Assembly: GCA_016748015.1 (NCBI GenBank)
Contig: JAAOMT010000706.1
Span: 234,764-298,763, forward strand
Reading direction: 5' to 3'
Length of the DNA: 64,000 bases
DNA from: Geosiphon pyriformis
Taxonomy: Eukaryota; Glomeromycota; Glomeromycetes; Archaeosporales; Geosiphonaceae
This document shows positions 30,905-41,420 of this stretch, piece by piece; within the stretch, counting starts at the first letter, position 1, and every line of letters starts with the position of its first letter. Under the pieces are notes generated by a model. It saw only the letters and a list, made by a program, of their open reading frames with translations, made no database searches and was not told where the DNA came from. Made by a program: the position numbers and the translations under genes.

Positions 30905-31615
30905 ATGATAGATGTGATAGAAGATATCAAAAAAATGGAAATTACTAATGAGATTCACTTGCTAACACAACAACTCTTTCAATTAATTCAACAACAGAAT
31001 ATAGAAATTACTATCAACCAATAAACTATTTGATACAAAAATACCAGAAAAATATCTCAATACAAAGTACAGAAGAAACCAGAAAACACTGTCAAAAAAA
31101 TAATTCTAAAAGTAAAATTGGTAATAGAAAAGCCAACAAATATCACCCCATATTAAGAATTGACTAAAGAAACTTGGAAGTAGTGGATACAAGAATTTCC
31201 AAATAACTTTTGTTATTTCCACTTAGGACAACATTTGAATATCCAAAACTTATATACAAATAAAACAAAGTAATTATTTGATCCAGAAATATTACAACAA
31301 TTTAAGCAATTTGTGAGAAAAAACAATCTAACTACATAAGCACAAGCCATTTACTAATTACAAGTTGGATTTCAAGACCAACCAGAAATCTTACTCAATT
31401 CAACAATGGACACCATTATTATTAACTAAATGGGAAAAATAACTAATACTCAATTTGAAAAATTACAGAACAAGATAACACAAGTAATTCTCAAAAAAAA
31501 AGTTCAAGAAATACTCAAAAACGGAGAGTTAGAATTAGAAAATCTTGATAGAACTCAATATTAAAAGAAGAAAATAATATTACTTATAGAATATAGAAAG
31601 TATATTAATGTATAA
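30905..31615 (+). pseudogene. B3 ORF3: family-B homologue of the third ORF
   Basis: From ATG 30905 to TAA 31613-31615 one frame of 236 codons runs without any indel, interrupted by nine stops that are all explained by Gln or Trp codons. Length and position equal the 235-codon ORF3 of A2. The C-terminal half is recognisably related: MGKITNTQFEKLQNKITQVIL here against IGKFTELKFQKFSDQITLIIL in A2, and CYFHLGQHLN against YRYFYIEKTL. The end is again read through the polypurine tract (KKKII) and into the LTR (LLIEYRKYINV). Its retention in two diverged families argues that it is a real protein. I do not recognise it. Confidence 0.75.
31563..31577 (+). promoter_or_regulatory. B3 polypurine tract
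   Basis: AAAAGAAGAAAATAA directly precedes the 3' LTR start TATTACTTATAG (ancestrally TGTTAC). It is embedded in the ORF3 frame. Confidence 0.65.
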
Positions 31616-32458
31616 ATTAGCCAGTCAGAGGTAGATGTAATAAATGTGGAATTCCAGAATTCCTCTCAGAAGAATTACAGAATTTTAAAAATTTCAGGAT
31701 TCTCATATGAGAAATTGCAAGATTCCAGAATTCCAGAATTCCTCTTAAAGGAATTGCAGAATTTCAAGAATTCCAGAATTCCTGGTGTGAAGAATTGAGG
31801 AATTGAGAAATCTCAATTATGTATATATAGCAATAGTATTAGAAGTAAAAAAGACAAATCTCTCAGTTTAGATTTGATCTAAGCAATCTTTCAAATTACA
31901 AATATCAATAAATAATTATTTTTTATCTTAATTCACTCTCCACTATCAACACTTTATGTTGATAGTAATCCATACATGATCACACTAGAACAATAGCTCT
32001 TAATTATGGCTATTGACAGGATACTAACTTAATTGCCTTGGCTTATTTTTTTTTGTTATCTTTTCTTTTTTTTTATTTATTGTTGTATACTAATTGATTA
32101 AGGATTAAGCACTGAATTATTGATGTCAGAGTATAGCACTGGTAAAAAACTCAAAAATAAGAGTAGACACTCAATTTGAGGATAGCTTATCAGAAGATTG
32201 CTGGCCATTATACTGAGAAAAAAATTGACAGAATTGCAATTCCAGGAAGTGATAGACAACAAACCACCTTAATCTGAGAGTTGATATGGAAGCATCACTA
32301 AAGAAAAAACACATTTGAATCTCTGTTTATTATACAAAAGACTCAACCAAAATCTTCAGATACAAAAACCTTTAGATATTACCAATATAATTTAGTTATT
32401 AAGCACCAAGTTATGGGTTTGTTATTTGATTTAAGACTCCAAATAATTACCTATAATA
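31578..32458 (+). repeat. B3 3' LTR
   Basis: This 881-bp family-B LTR in plus orientation runs from TATTACTTATAG to CTATAATA, both ends changed by transitions from TGTTAC and TGTAACA. It contains the CCAAT-box position (here GCCAGTCAGA, about 31619), the GGAATTCC-type array (about 31650-31815) and a TATA box GTATATATAG (31821-31830). The next base, 32459, is interior sequence of B4. Confidence 0.88.
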
Positions 32459-33960
32459 CTGTCTTAGTTTTTATATATATTTAAATTTACAATTTAATTT
32501 ATTATCAATGAATTACATTTTAATAATAATAATTGGTTTTAGATTTCATAGTATATTTTCTGGTCTAATTAATAGAATTTGTGTTTTTACAAATAACAAA
32601 AACTTTTGGTTGATATAATAAATTTTCAGTCAATTTTTATGTGCTATTTTCTTTAAAATTTTGTTTTTTAATTGTAATTTGTATGCTCTATTGCCTAAAA
32701 CTTTGTGTATATAAAATAGTCTGTTCTATTTTGAGTTAAATTTTCTATTTTACTGTTTTTTAGCTTTAATACAATTTAATAATATTCTGTCTCTAATCTT
32801 AAATTTAGCTAGTTGGTCAAATAGACAATTATTATGTCTCTCTTTTTGTTATTTCTGAGTATTACCAATATTGTTAGCTGCTGTTTTACAATTGTTTTTT
32901 AATGTTTCCATTAACTAGTATGTTTTATGATATAAAATAGCTTTAAAATTTTTTTTGGTAATTAATTCTTTTGAGAAAAATAGTATTTTTTATTCAATAT
33001 ATAGAGTAATTTGTCTTTTATAAACTAGTTCAAATAGTGTAAACTAGATAGTATTTTGCTTTTGTGTTTGATATACAAATAATACAAAGAATATAAAAAA
33101 GTCTTATTTTTGTGTATTTTTGTAACTTATTTTTATTAATGCTTTACATAATATTTAGTTAAATTGTTTTATCAGTTTATTTGTTTGTAAATAATATGAC
33201 AATAATAATAATTACTTTATTTTAAATTGTTGGCTTAGTTTGGTTAATATATTATTAACAAAATAAGTTTCTTGGTTAAATAATAATTTTTTTGGATATT
33301 TATATTAGCAAATTAAATCTTGATATACAAATTTGGCTATTGTTTTAGTGTTAACTACTGAAATAACTCTGGCTTTAGGCTATTTAATAAAGTAGTTTAC
33401 AGCTATAATAATGTGGCGATTTTTTTTGAATGTAATTAAGAAAGAACCAACCAAATTAATTCTAATTCTATTAAATAAATTTTTAACTGAAATAGGTTAA
33501 AATGGTTTTATAATTTCAATTCCTTTTCTTTATTAATATAAGTTATAATTAATAATGTATTTAAAAATATTTTTATATATTATTGGCCAATAGTATAAAT
33601 CTATTGTTCTTTCTAAAGTAGTATCTTTATTAAAGTGTTCTATAGTTAAATCAAAATGCATACTATGCAAAACAGTTTTTTTTTACTATCTTTTATAACT
33701 TGTTGTGGAATAGTACAGTTTTGGCATTCATAATAATATAGTTGATTTTTTTAAATAATGTAATTGTAAACTTGTTTTTATATACCATTTTGTTCTTGTT
33801 AAGATAATTTCTTCTTAAACTGTATTGTTAATAGATACTGGTGTAATTGCTGATAGATAGTTGTGTTTATAAATCCAGAATTAAATTTGCATTATTTTTA
33901 ATAAACTGTTAATATTGGTGTTCTTAGTTCTTTACTTATAATGTACTTTGTATAGAAATT
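32459..33960 (-). pseudogene. pol: B4 integrase
   Basis: On the minus strand the core reads NRIRINLVGSFLITFKK (first Asp changed to Asn, about 33430-33490), then AVNYFIK and KKLLFNQETYFVN (second Asp changed to Asn, about 33240-33300). The C-terminal block KFKIRDRILLN and LGNRAYKLQL lies near 32680-32800. The zinc domain near 33590-33760 is barely readable. All three catalytic positions that I can place are damaged. Confidence 0.75.
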
Positions 33961-35200
33961 ATTGCAAATAAGTATTTTATTGTACATATCTTTTTTTCAA
34001 TTATGGCTTGTTAAATAACTAAATAGATTCTTTGTAATTTATATATAAATCAAATGATTGGCAAAGATAGTGTTTTCAATTTGTACTGTTTTGTAAATAA
34101 TAAAACATTTTAAATCTGTTATGCTATATATTTTTTTTATTGGACTGGTACTGTAACTGGCATAAGTAATTGAGTGTTTTTAATTATTTAGTCTAATTTA
34201 AAATAAAATAACTCCTAATGTATTTTTTAAAGCATTTGTAACAACAATAAAGTGTTTATTGAAGTTTGGATAAATTAATATTGGTGTTTTTATTAAGCAT
34301 TGTTTAAAATAGTCAAAAGTTTCTTGTTGTTTTTTCTCTATAAATATAAAACATATTTTAACAATAAGTAATAAAGTGGTTTTGTAATGTTTGAAAAATC
34401 TTTGACAAATCTGCAGTAATATTTAGCCAATCTTAAAAATCTTTTTAGTTTTTATAGATCGGTTAAAGCCAAAAAGTTTTTGACTTTTTTTATTTTGTCT
34501 AAATCAGATTTTACTCTATTTTTTCTTATTATATGTCTTAAAAATTTTAGTTTAATCTTTTTAAAGAAGCATTTGTTTAGGTTAAGCTTTAGTTTGACAC
34601 TTTATAAGTGATTAAAAATTTGTTAAAGATAAAACAAATGATCATTAAATGTTTTTAAAAACACATTAGTATTGTCCAAATATACTACAACTGATTTCTA
34701 GAGAATTTTTTGTACACAACATTTATAAGACATTAGAAAATAGCTGGGATATTGCAAAGTTTAAAAAGCATTATATTGAATTTAAAGTTTCTGTCTTATA
34801 TAGTAAATGCTGTTTTCTCTTTGTTTTTGGAGTTTATTTTAACTTGCCAATATTTACTGGCTAAATTTAAAAAGAAAAATTATTTTTTATTCTCTAGGTT
34901 GTCTAAAATTTTCTGAATAAAAAAAGTTGAATAGTTATCTTCTCAAGTAATATTGTTGAATTTTCAATAGTTTATGTAAAACTGTATTTTTTCATTTTTT
35001 TTGGTAATCAATACTACTAAAAAAGACCAAAAACTTAATAATTTTTTGATCAATCTATTATTTAATATCTGTTGTACTTTTTGTTTAATTAAATTATTAC
35101 CTATTGAAGTTACTAAGTAGATTTATTGTTTAATGAGTCTGGTATTTCTTATGTTAATCTGATGTTTTACAATATCAGTATGTTTTTATTAATAAAGATA
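33961..35200 (-). pseudogene. pol: B4 RNase H and reverse transcriptase
   Basis: Heavily AT-biased remnants of RNase H (about 33960-34330) and RT (about 34440-35130) align with B3 and A1 in order and spacing. The RT thumb (LNLNKCFFKKIKLKFLRHI) lies near 34545-34590 and the active site region near 34660-34690. No long frame survives. Called by synteny with the better copies more than by intact motifs. Confidence 0.7.
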
Positions 35201-36658
35201 TTAACATATTGTTTTAAAAGAACTTTAAGTTACATTTGTTATAGAATACTTAAGTTTCTAAGATTTAATTTAACAATTTTTTCTGGTGTAAACAAGTAAT
35301 TTTTTTTTGGCAGGTTCTATACTTGAAAAGTAATATCACAAAATAAGAACAATTGTGTAAAGTTTGGAATAGACTGGGATTTTTTAGAATTTTAAATGTT
35401 TAAAGAAATAGAACAAACAAAAATTCCTTCAGAAATTTTAATAATATTTTTAATGAAATTGTAGATGGGGATTTTGAAGTGCTTGTGAACTTTGGCAGAT
35501 ATGTATAAGTTGACAACATTAGCTAAAAAACAAATTTCTGAATCAGTTTTAAATAAAAAGACTTGATTCTAAATTTTTTGATCTACTTTTAAGATATATT
35601 ATTAATATAAAAAGATAGAAATAACTATGTTGATATAAATAAGTTCTATTTTGTTATTGTTGTTTTCTATAAAATTAATTACTACATTTTTTCTTTTACT
35701 TAATCCAAATTTTTTAATTTTTTAAGTTGTAAGGCCTAATTTCTTACACATAGTTACTGGAGTTAATTGGAATATTTTTACAAAGAGCAGAAAGATAGCT
35801 TGGATGATTTTTTCTTGTAATTTAATTGTATAGAATTTATTAGAATTGTTTTGTAACATTACAATAATGTTCTTTGTATATTCTGAATTGATAATATTTC
35901 CTTTCACATTAATCTCTTTTTTTGCAAAACTAAACCAAAAAGCAACTTAGACTATAATATTAATAAAAATTTTTAAAGCTATTTTGAGATCTATTTTTAC
36001 AAAAAAATGTGAAACTATAACTATAAAGAATTGTTTGGAGTATTTTAAATCAAATTCAGTGTTGTTTTTATGTATTTTTTTAGGACATATTTTTTTGTTA
36101 TCATTATTATACTATTTTAGTTTTAATTCTTTGAAAAGATTAAAATAGACAAGATACTATTCTATTTTAATAGTCTTATTTGACTCTTAAAACAATATGC
36201 TTTCAGTAATAAACTCATATTTTTCCTCGGATTTTAATAGTTCAATGATAAAGTATAGTGTTCTTAAAAATAAATTAAACAAGAAATCACACTTTTCACA
36301 ATATTAAAAATAGCAAGAAATTAAAAAATAATTACGCAGTTTTATATTGAAGTCTGTTAGTCTTTGTTTTTGTTCTTTTTGAGTAGAAGCAAATTCTTAA
36401 TATTGGTCTTGAAATGCTTTAGTATTATTTGTAAATAAGTCCTCCATTTTTTTGATAGTTACTAGGGCATTCTTTATAACATGTACTTTTTTAATTGTGA
36501 TGTTTTTTTATTTTGTTGTGGTCATGTTCTAAATTTCTTTTTTATTGTAAGAGTATAAATCTAATTAGTTTATTACTTAACTATAGATTGTGGTAAATAG
36601 AGTTTTTTTTTATGTCTAGTTATTGATTAAAATAGTGTATTGACAGAATTTGTTATAT
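35201..36658 (-). pseudogene. pol: B4 dUTPase and Cys linker
   Basis: An open piece at 35722-35907 shows dUTPase motif 3 (NIINSEYTKNIIVMLQN) and motif 4 (EKIIQAIFLLFV). A motif 1 remnant (NNTEFDLKYSK) lies near 36030-36070. A Cys set (ISCYFxYCEKCDF) near 36270-36310 matches B5 at about 55,980-56,020. The linker before it is readable to about 36,560. Stops and Asp-to-Asn changes are common. Confidence 0.72.
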
Positions 36659-37162
36659 TGTTACCCAAATAAAAAAAACAAATCCAAAAGATATTGAAAA
36701 AACATGATTAAGAAATATGATAACATAGAAAAAATATAATAATACAAAATAACACAAAATAATATATTATAACTCAAGATAATATAAGATAACACAATAA
36801 TGTAAAATAGCACAAAATAACTAGTTATAATATAAAAAAATAAAGCAACAACAAAAATAGTAAGCAATAGCTAATAATAACAAATAATTAAAAAGCAATC
36901 TTGTAAAACTAAAAATATGTATAAAAATGAATAGTTTTAGCAATAAAGAAAAAACAAAAAGACAGAGAAAATAGTTAAATAGAAAATATATTTTTTATTT
37001 ATATCTACTAGATTTATTTTACTTATATATCTACATTATCTCAAATAAAAAAAATATTTGAAACTAAAAATCACTTATTTATAATTCTTGAATCTTATGT
37101 TTAAACCAAATTATTTATTTTCTTTTTTTGTTTCTAGCCAAATGCTCTTAACATAAAAATAT
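36659..37162. other. AT-rich spacer, no gene
   Basis: This 504-bp A-rich low-complexity stretch contains many AATAATATAA-like repeats. The open minus-strand frame at 36661-36867 is composed almost only of Ile, Leu, Phe and Tyr and reflects base composition. The stretch starts with TGTTACCC, and the sequence atat stands just before it (36655-36658) and again at its right end (37159-37162). A further insertion is therefore possible but unproven. Confidence 0.5.
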
Positions 37163-38384
37163 TGTTACTGAAAGATTTTTACACTTTTCAATGCAAAAAT
37201 TACAACACATACAATAGAAATTAACATCAAAATCATGCAAAAAAGACCTACATCATCACATTTAATCAACAAAATCAGCCAGCAATCTGAAAATAAATAA
37301 TCAGCAATCAATCTAATTACAACAAAGAAATATAGCACAATCTAACAGTTTAATTAAGTTGGATACAAAGAAATCTTGGCAAACTAAGAAACACCAATAG
37401 AAATGAATGATTGATGTATATAATCAGATAACAACAGGCTTTGTTATGCTCCAAAATTTTCATGCACCCTTATTAGAACAATCTAACATTTCAGATCTGT
37501 AATCAATAGTTAAAAGTAGTTATCAAGAAATGTAATTAATTGATCTACTTCTGATTACATTAAAATGTATAAATAATTGATGTATTTTAAATAGTTTTAA
37601 TATAATATGTAGATCTGATGTAATTTAGCTATATATACAGCCTTTTTGTCAGCTCAGAAAAGCATTAGTTCAATACTGAGCCAACTCTTTGCTATAGTTT
37701 TATAGTAAGCAATTAGTTTTTTCTTCTATCTCTTACTTTTTTTTTTCCTTTTTCTATGTTTTAAATACTTGTTATTACAATCTCAAGTATGTCTTCCTAT
37801 ATTTTTTATCACCATTTGAAATCACATTGTTTATAATTTTTTACTTACTTGTTATTACTATTTCAAGTCATTCTATTATTTCTGATCTTTTAAATCATGT
37901 GTTATTATCATTTCACATTAAGTTTTGTTTTACTAAACAAGTTGCTCAATATAAAACTAAGTAATAAAAAATATTATGTTGTTAGAGAATGATCTCAACA
38001 ATAAAAAGTTTAATTAAAATCTATTTTAGTTATGTTTTACTTTCACAATTCCTTTTATAATTCCTATAACTTTGTTTTTAAAGTGGGCATTTGAACACCA
38101 CACTCTTTTAATGACTAATTGAAAAAATTCTGGTTATAATTTTATTAAGTAGTTTTGGTTTCTCCTTGTTGCTAGTTGCACTTCTGATACATATAAAGAG
38201 ATGTGACTTCTTTTTTCCCTTTAAAATATCTAAGACTGGTTTTTGCCCAAAAACAAATAATAATGACAATACTTTCTTTTAGTTTTAATGACCTTATCAC
38301 GTACCCTTTTTTGCTCTCCTACCTACTGAAATAGTCCATACATCCATAATATATTATAATTAGTAGCATAATCATGATAATATG
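37163..38384 (+). repeat. D3: truncated D-family LTR
   Basis: It aligns with the D1 LTRs from their first base (TGTTACTG) to about 80 bp short of their end. One internal deletion of roughly 170 bp (near 37560) is present, and the terminal hairpin and GGTAACA are missing. More diverged than D1, with many transitions. It is either a solo LTR that lost its end or the remnant of a full D element. Confidence 0.82.
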
Positions 38385-38440
38385 TGTTACCAGTTGAGCT
38401 AAGAAATGTTTCCTAATACTGACAAAAACCATTGGTAACA
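38385..38440. repeat. 56-bp segment with 9-bp inverted termini
   Basis: TGTTACCAG...CATTGGTAACA spans 56 bp. Its ends TGTTACCA and TGGTAACA are perfect inverted repeats and match LTR-type termini. It begins exactly where D3 stops matching D1. It could be two LTR ends fused after deletion of everything between, or a palindrome. There is no clear duplication around it. Confidence 0.35.
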
Positions 38441-38869
38441 ATGTTTTAAACAAATAACAACTTAAATCAATTGCTTTTAATTATAATAATTAACAATACT
38501 GATTTTTTTTTTAATTTTATTTTATTTTTTATTTTTTATTTTTTTTTGTTCTTTTTTTTGTTCTTTTTTTATTTTTTTTTTGTAAAGCAGTAACATAAAA
38601 AAATTGACTGTCTGAGAATAAAATTTGTGATAATCTGATAAAAAAAGAAAGCTTTTCTTAGGATTAAATATTAATATTATCTTGTTAACTTACTAAAAGA
38701 GTGAAAAAACATTATTAGACTCTAGTAATTGTGTTTGATTAGCTCAAAAAAGATAGCTTATAAATACAAGTTACAATATTGCAAAACTATATTTCTGTGT
38801 TTTATAATCAAAAAACTCCATAAATAAATTTATATCTATTAAGAAATCTTTAGAAACTAATAACACTAA
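38441..38869. other. AT-rich stretch, no supported gene
   Basis: It includes a T-rich low-complexity tract (about 38505-38585). On the minus strand one frame stays fairly open near the pogo junction, but I could not align it convincingly to the missing B2 linker. Nothing else is recognised. Confidence 0.5.
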
Positions 38870-38871
38870 TA

Positions 38872-38892
38872 CAGTGAATTCTCTTTATAGTC
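38872..38892 (+). repeat. Pogo left terminal inverted repeat
   Basis: CAGTGAATTCTCTTTATAGTC differs from the right end by two transitions only. Preceded by the TA target duplication. Confidence 0.88.
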
Positions 38893-39249
38893 CCTCTGGT
38901 TATAGTCACTATCTTTTTATAATCACATTTTTTTAAAAACCAAAACCATTTATATATAATATTATTTTCCTATAGTCACTTTTACTATATATATCTCCTT
39001 ATAGTTCCTATCCCCACAAATATGATAGCAGAATATAAATAATTTCCACTCTCTATAGTCATACTATAATCATATGATATTAGATATAAACATTAAATGT
39101 TATCTTATATTTAATCGGACATGTACAGTCAGAGAAATTTTCCAATTAACAATGGAAATTATTTTTTTTATGGTAGTAAAAAAAATTAGAGAAGTTTCTG
39201 AAAACAATTGTAGAACACTAAACAAAATTTCTTAAATATTACAACATTC

Positions 39250-41000
39250 AATTATTCTTCTTTATAAGCTGCCATCACCATCAGAAAACAATGACAAAAC
39301 TATTATATCTGGCTTGTTATTTGTGGGTATTATGAGAGTTTTAATAATAGTTGACATATGGTACAGTACTGCTGCTTTTGGTGCTTTGGAGACTGGTGGT
39401 GCTTCAGAGACTGGTAGTGCTTTGGAGACTGTTGCTGTGAGTATCAATGAAATTACTCTGGATCAAACTTAGACTAACGAGATTATTTTTTCTCCATATT
39501 AAGAGAAAGAATTAACAGACCTACAAGTGAGAATAATGGCCCAATGGAATCCTCTGGGAACAAGTTTGTTAATAAGACATTGCTTAAGCAAATCAACTGG
39601 GAATGGAGTTTGAATTTACCTTTTCTTAGAAAGAGAAATGTGATCAGTAATAAAACTTAGAGCATGAGAATTTCGATATATACCCAATAAATACATTTTC
39701 ACATCAACTTTGACATCCACAATTAAAAAAGGGCTCCATACTAGTAATCATATTTATCATTCGACCAATATTTAGTATTAGCAAGCAAAAGTTTGACTGA
39801 TAGTTTTAAAGATGTATTAAAAATCAACTTTTTTGGGACAAATAAATTCATGTTGAATGCTTTTCATAATTTAAACATCATTATGCAGAATAGAAATTCG
39901 GACCTAGACTCAACATATCATGTTTTAAAAATGCCAATTATAAATAGTAATACACCTAATCCAAGATAAACAAAACTGTACACAATACAATATATTTCTA
40001 ACTTCTTGAAGGATATTTATTAGGCTGTCACATGATTAACTTGATAAGCTTTGAAAACATTATCACTTAAAAGAGGTATTAGAGAGTTAATAATAGGTAA
40101 TAGTTGTGATTTTATTAACAGATTTACATTTTTTGATAATTTGCTTCTTCACTTGTTACTGGAATTGGTTTTCAAGTACCTAACAATGTTTTTTTAATTT
40201 GCCTTGCTTTAAGAAAGTCTATTCTTTTCATCTGTGCAATTTCACTGAATTTTTTCATTTCTTTGCTTAATATCCATTCATGACCAATATCATGAAAAAC
40301 ATGATTAGAGACATTTGGATTTACAAACTGTGTCTTTCTTATCTGAACTTGAAATCAATTTGATTCAGCAATAAAGCTAGGACATGTACAAGACCTGTAT
40401 ATTTCACTTTTAGAATATCTGATGACATTAAAAAGGTTAGTATGTAATTTCTCAAATTTGATACAGTTATGTGCTGCAATTTCCCAATGCCATTGTGAAG
40501 GTAAACAATTTAAGCATTTTGTTAATTTTTTCAAGTATTGTATCATGGCCTTGATGTTGATTTGAAAGTTTAGATTGAGAAATTACAATTCTTTCTTGAA
40601 TCAGCTTGCAAACTTCAGGCTTTAATCATAGCCATTGTTCTTCATCAGCAATTTCAATTAATTGGTAAATAGGATGGCACCAAGCAAACCAAATTGGTGC
40701 AAACATTTGTCTAGCTGCAAGTCTTAATGAAGACCTATTAAAACAAACTCCAATGCAAAAGTTAATAATTGCTTGTAAATAAAAAAAGACTTGTTTATAC
40801 TTTAACCTGAATTAAGATCTGTTTCATTTTGGGTCTATTCTAAGTTACTTTCAACAGATGGATTTTCCTTAGAAACAACATATGACCACATTAATTTGGA
40901 AGTCATTACATGCCTATATATATTACATATCAAATCTCACAACTTATGATGATCAGGACATTTTTTAAAAAACTGCAGTTGACTTTCACTTTAATATCCC
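39250..41000 (-). pseudogene. Divergent second gene remnant inside pogo element (unrecognised)
   Basis: Minus-strand coding traces run from about 41,000 to about 39,250. Blocks, in order, are CNIYRHVMTSKLMWSYVVSKE (about 40870-40935, quoted in part), WFAWCHPIYQLIEIADEEQWL (about 40630-40695), an open piece at 40355-40546 with HWEIAAHNCIKFEKLH and YRSCTCPSFIAES, and then RIRKTQFVNPN-like and KMKKFSEIAQMKR-like segments (about 40130-40350). Further left, FITDHISLSKKR and VPRGFHWAIIL (about 39490-39640) may be the end. Frameshifts and stops are frequent. I recall similar lineage-specific large proteins in Glomeromycotina but cannot name a domain. It could be a captured host gene or a second transposon gene. 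The shared upstream region with the transposase is about 420 bp. Confidence 0.5.
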
Positions 41001-41420
41001 TGACATTGTGCAAAGTATTTTATATTGATATTCCAATTAATAAGTATTGCTGTGTTTGGAGGACTTGACAACATGACATTGTGTTATCTTCTATGCAATT
41101 ATGCAAGTATGTGGAGAATCAAATTGACAGTCTTCATTATTGATCATCAGTTGGAGGTAAGAGACAAAAAATGTCACAGATGCATTATCAAAATTAGATT
41201 TCTTTTTACCGAGAATCTGTTATTTGCACTTAGAATCCTACAGTTGGATTAAAACCTTCATTTTTATAATTTGGCTGCTTTTTATAATCTGAAACACCTC
41301 ATATAACATGAGACATCTCATATGTCTGATTAGATATAAGGCAAAATGACGTTTGAAACATAACAGATACATCAATGTGTTATAAAAGCAAAATGCAATA
41401 AAAAGTGTGTTCTTATTAAC

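Larger units (their letters stand above)
11726..32458 (+). mobile_element. B3: Ty3/gypsy element, family B (5' part outside window)
   Basis: B3 is a plus-strand family-B element of which the pol region, ORF3 and 3' LTR are visible. It is split in two: 11726-15375 and 30567-32458, separated by A2. Its 5' LTR, gag and protease lie beyond B1 to the left. Across the A2 site the integrase reading rejoins as KPVKF then RIEDKVLL. It ends at 32458, where the interior of the B4 segment begins, so B3 itself inserted into that older element. It is rich in stops (Gln to TAA/TAG) and Asp-to-Asn changes. Confidence 0.87.
32459..36658 (-). mobile_element. B4 segment: distal half of the B2 element (family B pol)
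   Basis: This minus-strand family-B interior runs from integrase C-terminus (left) to dUTPase and Cys linker (right). It has exactly the part of pol that B2 at 43112-47319 lacks, on the same strand. I infer that the two are one element split by D3, the pogo transposon and flanking AT-rich DNA. Its own ORF3 and 3' LTR must lie left of the window beyond B3. It is among the most decayed copies here. Confidence 0.75.

Noticed and set aside
36661-36867. Hydrophobic 68-residue minus-strand frame that looks like a membrane protein
   Set aside because: It lies in an AATAATATAA-type low-complexity tract; the Ile/Leu/Phe/Tyr content follows from base composition, and no homologue appears in other copies.
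38385-38405. tRNA-like sequence (TTACCAGTTGAGCTAAG resembles a D-arm)
   Set aside because: No acceptor stem, anticodon arm or T-arm can be folded around it; the bases fit the inverted-terminus segment better.
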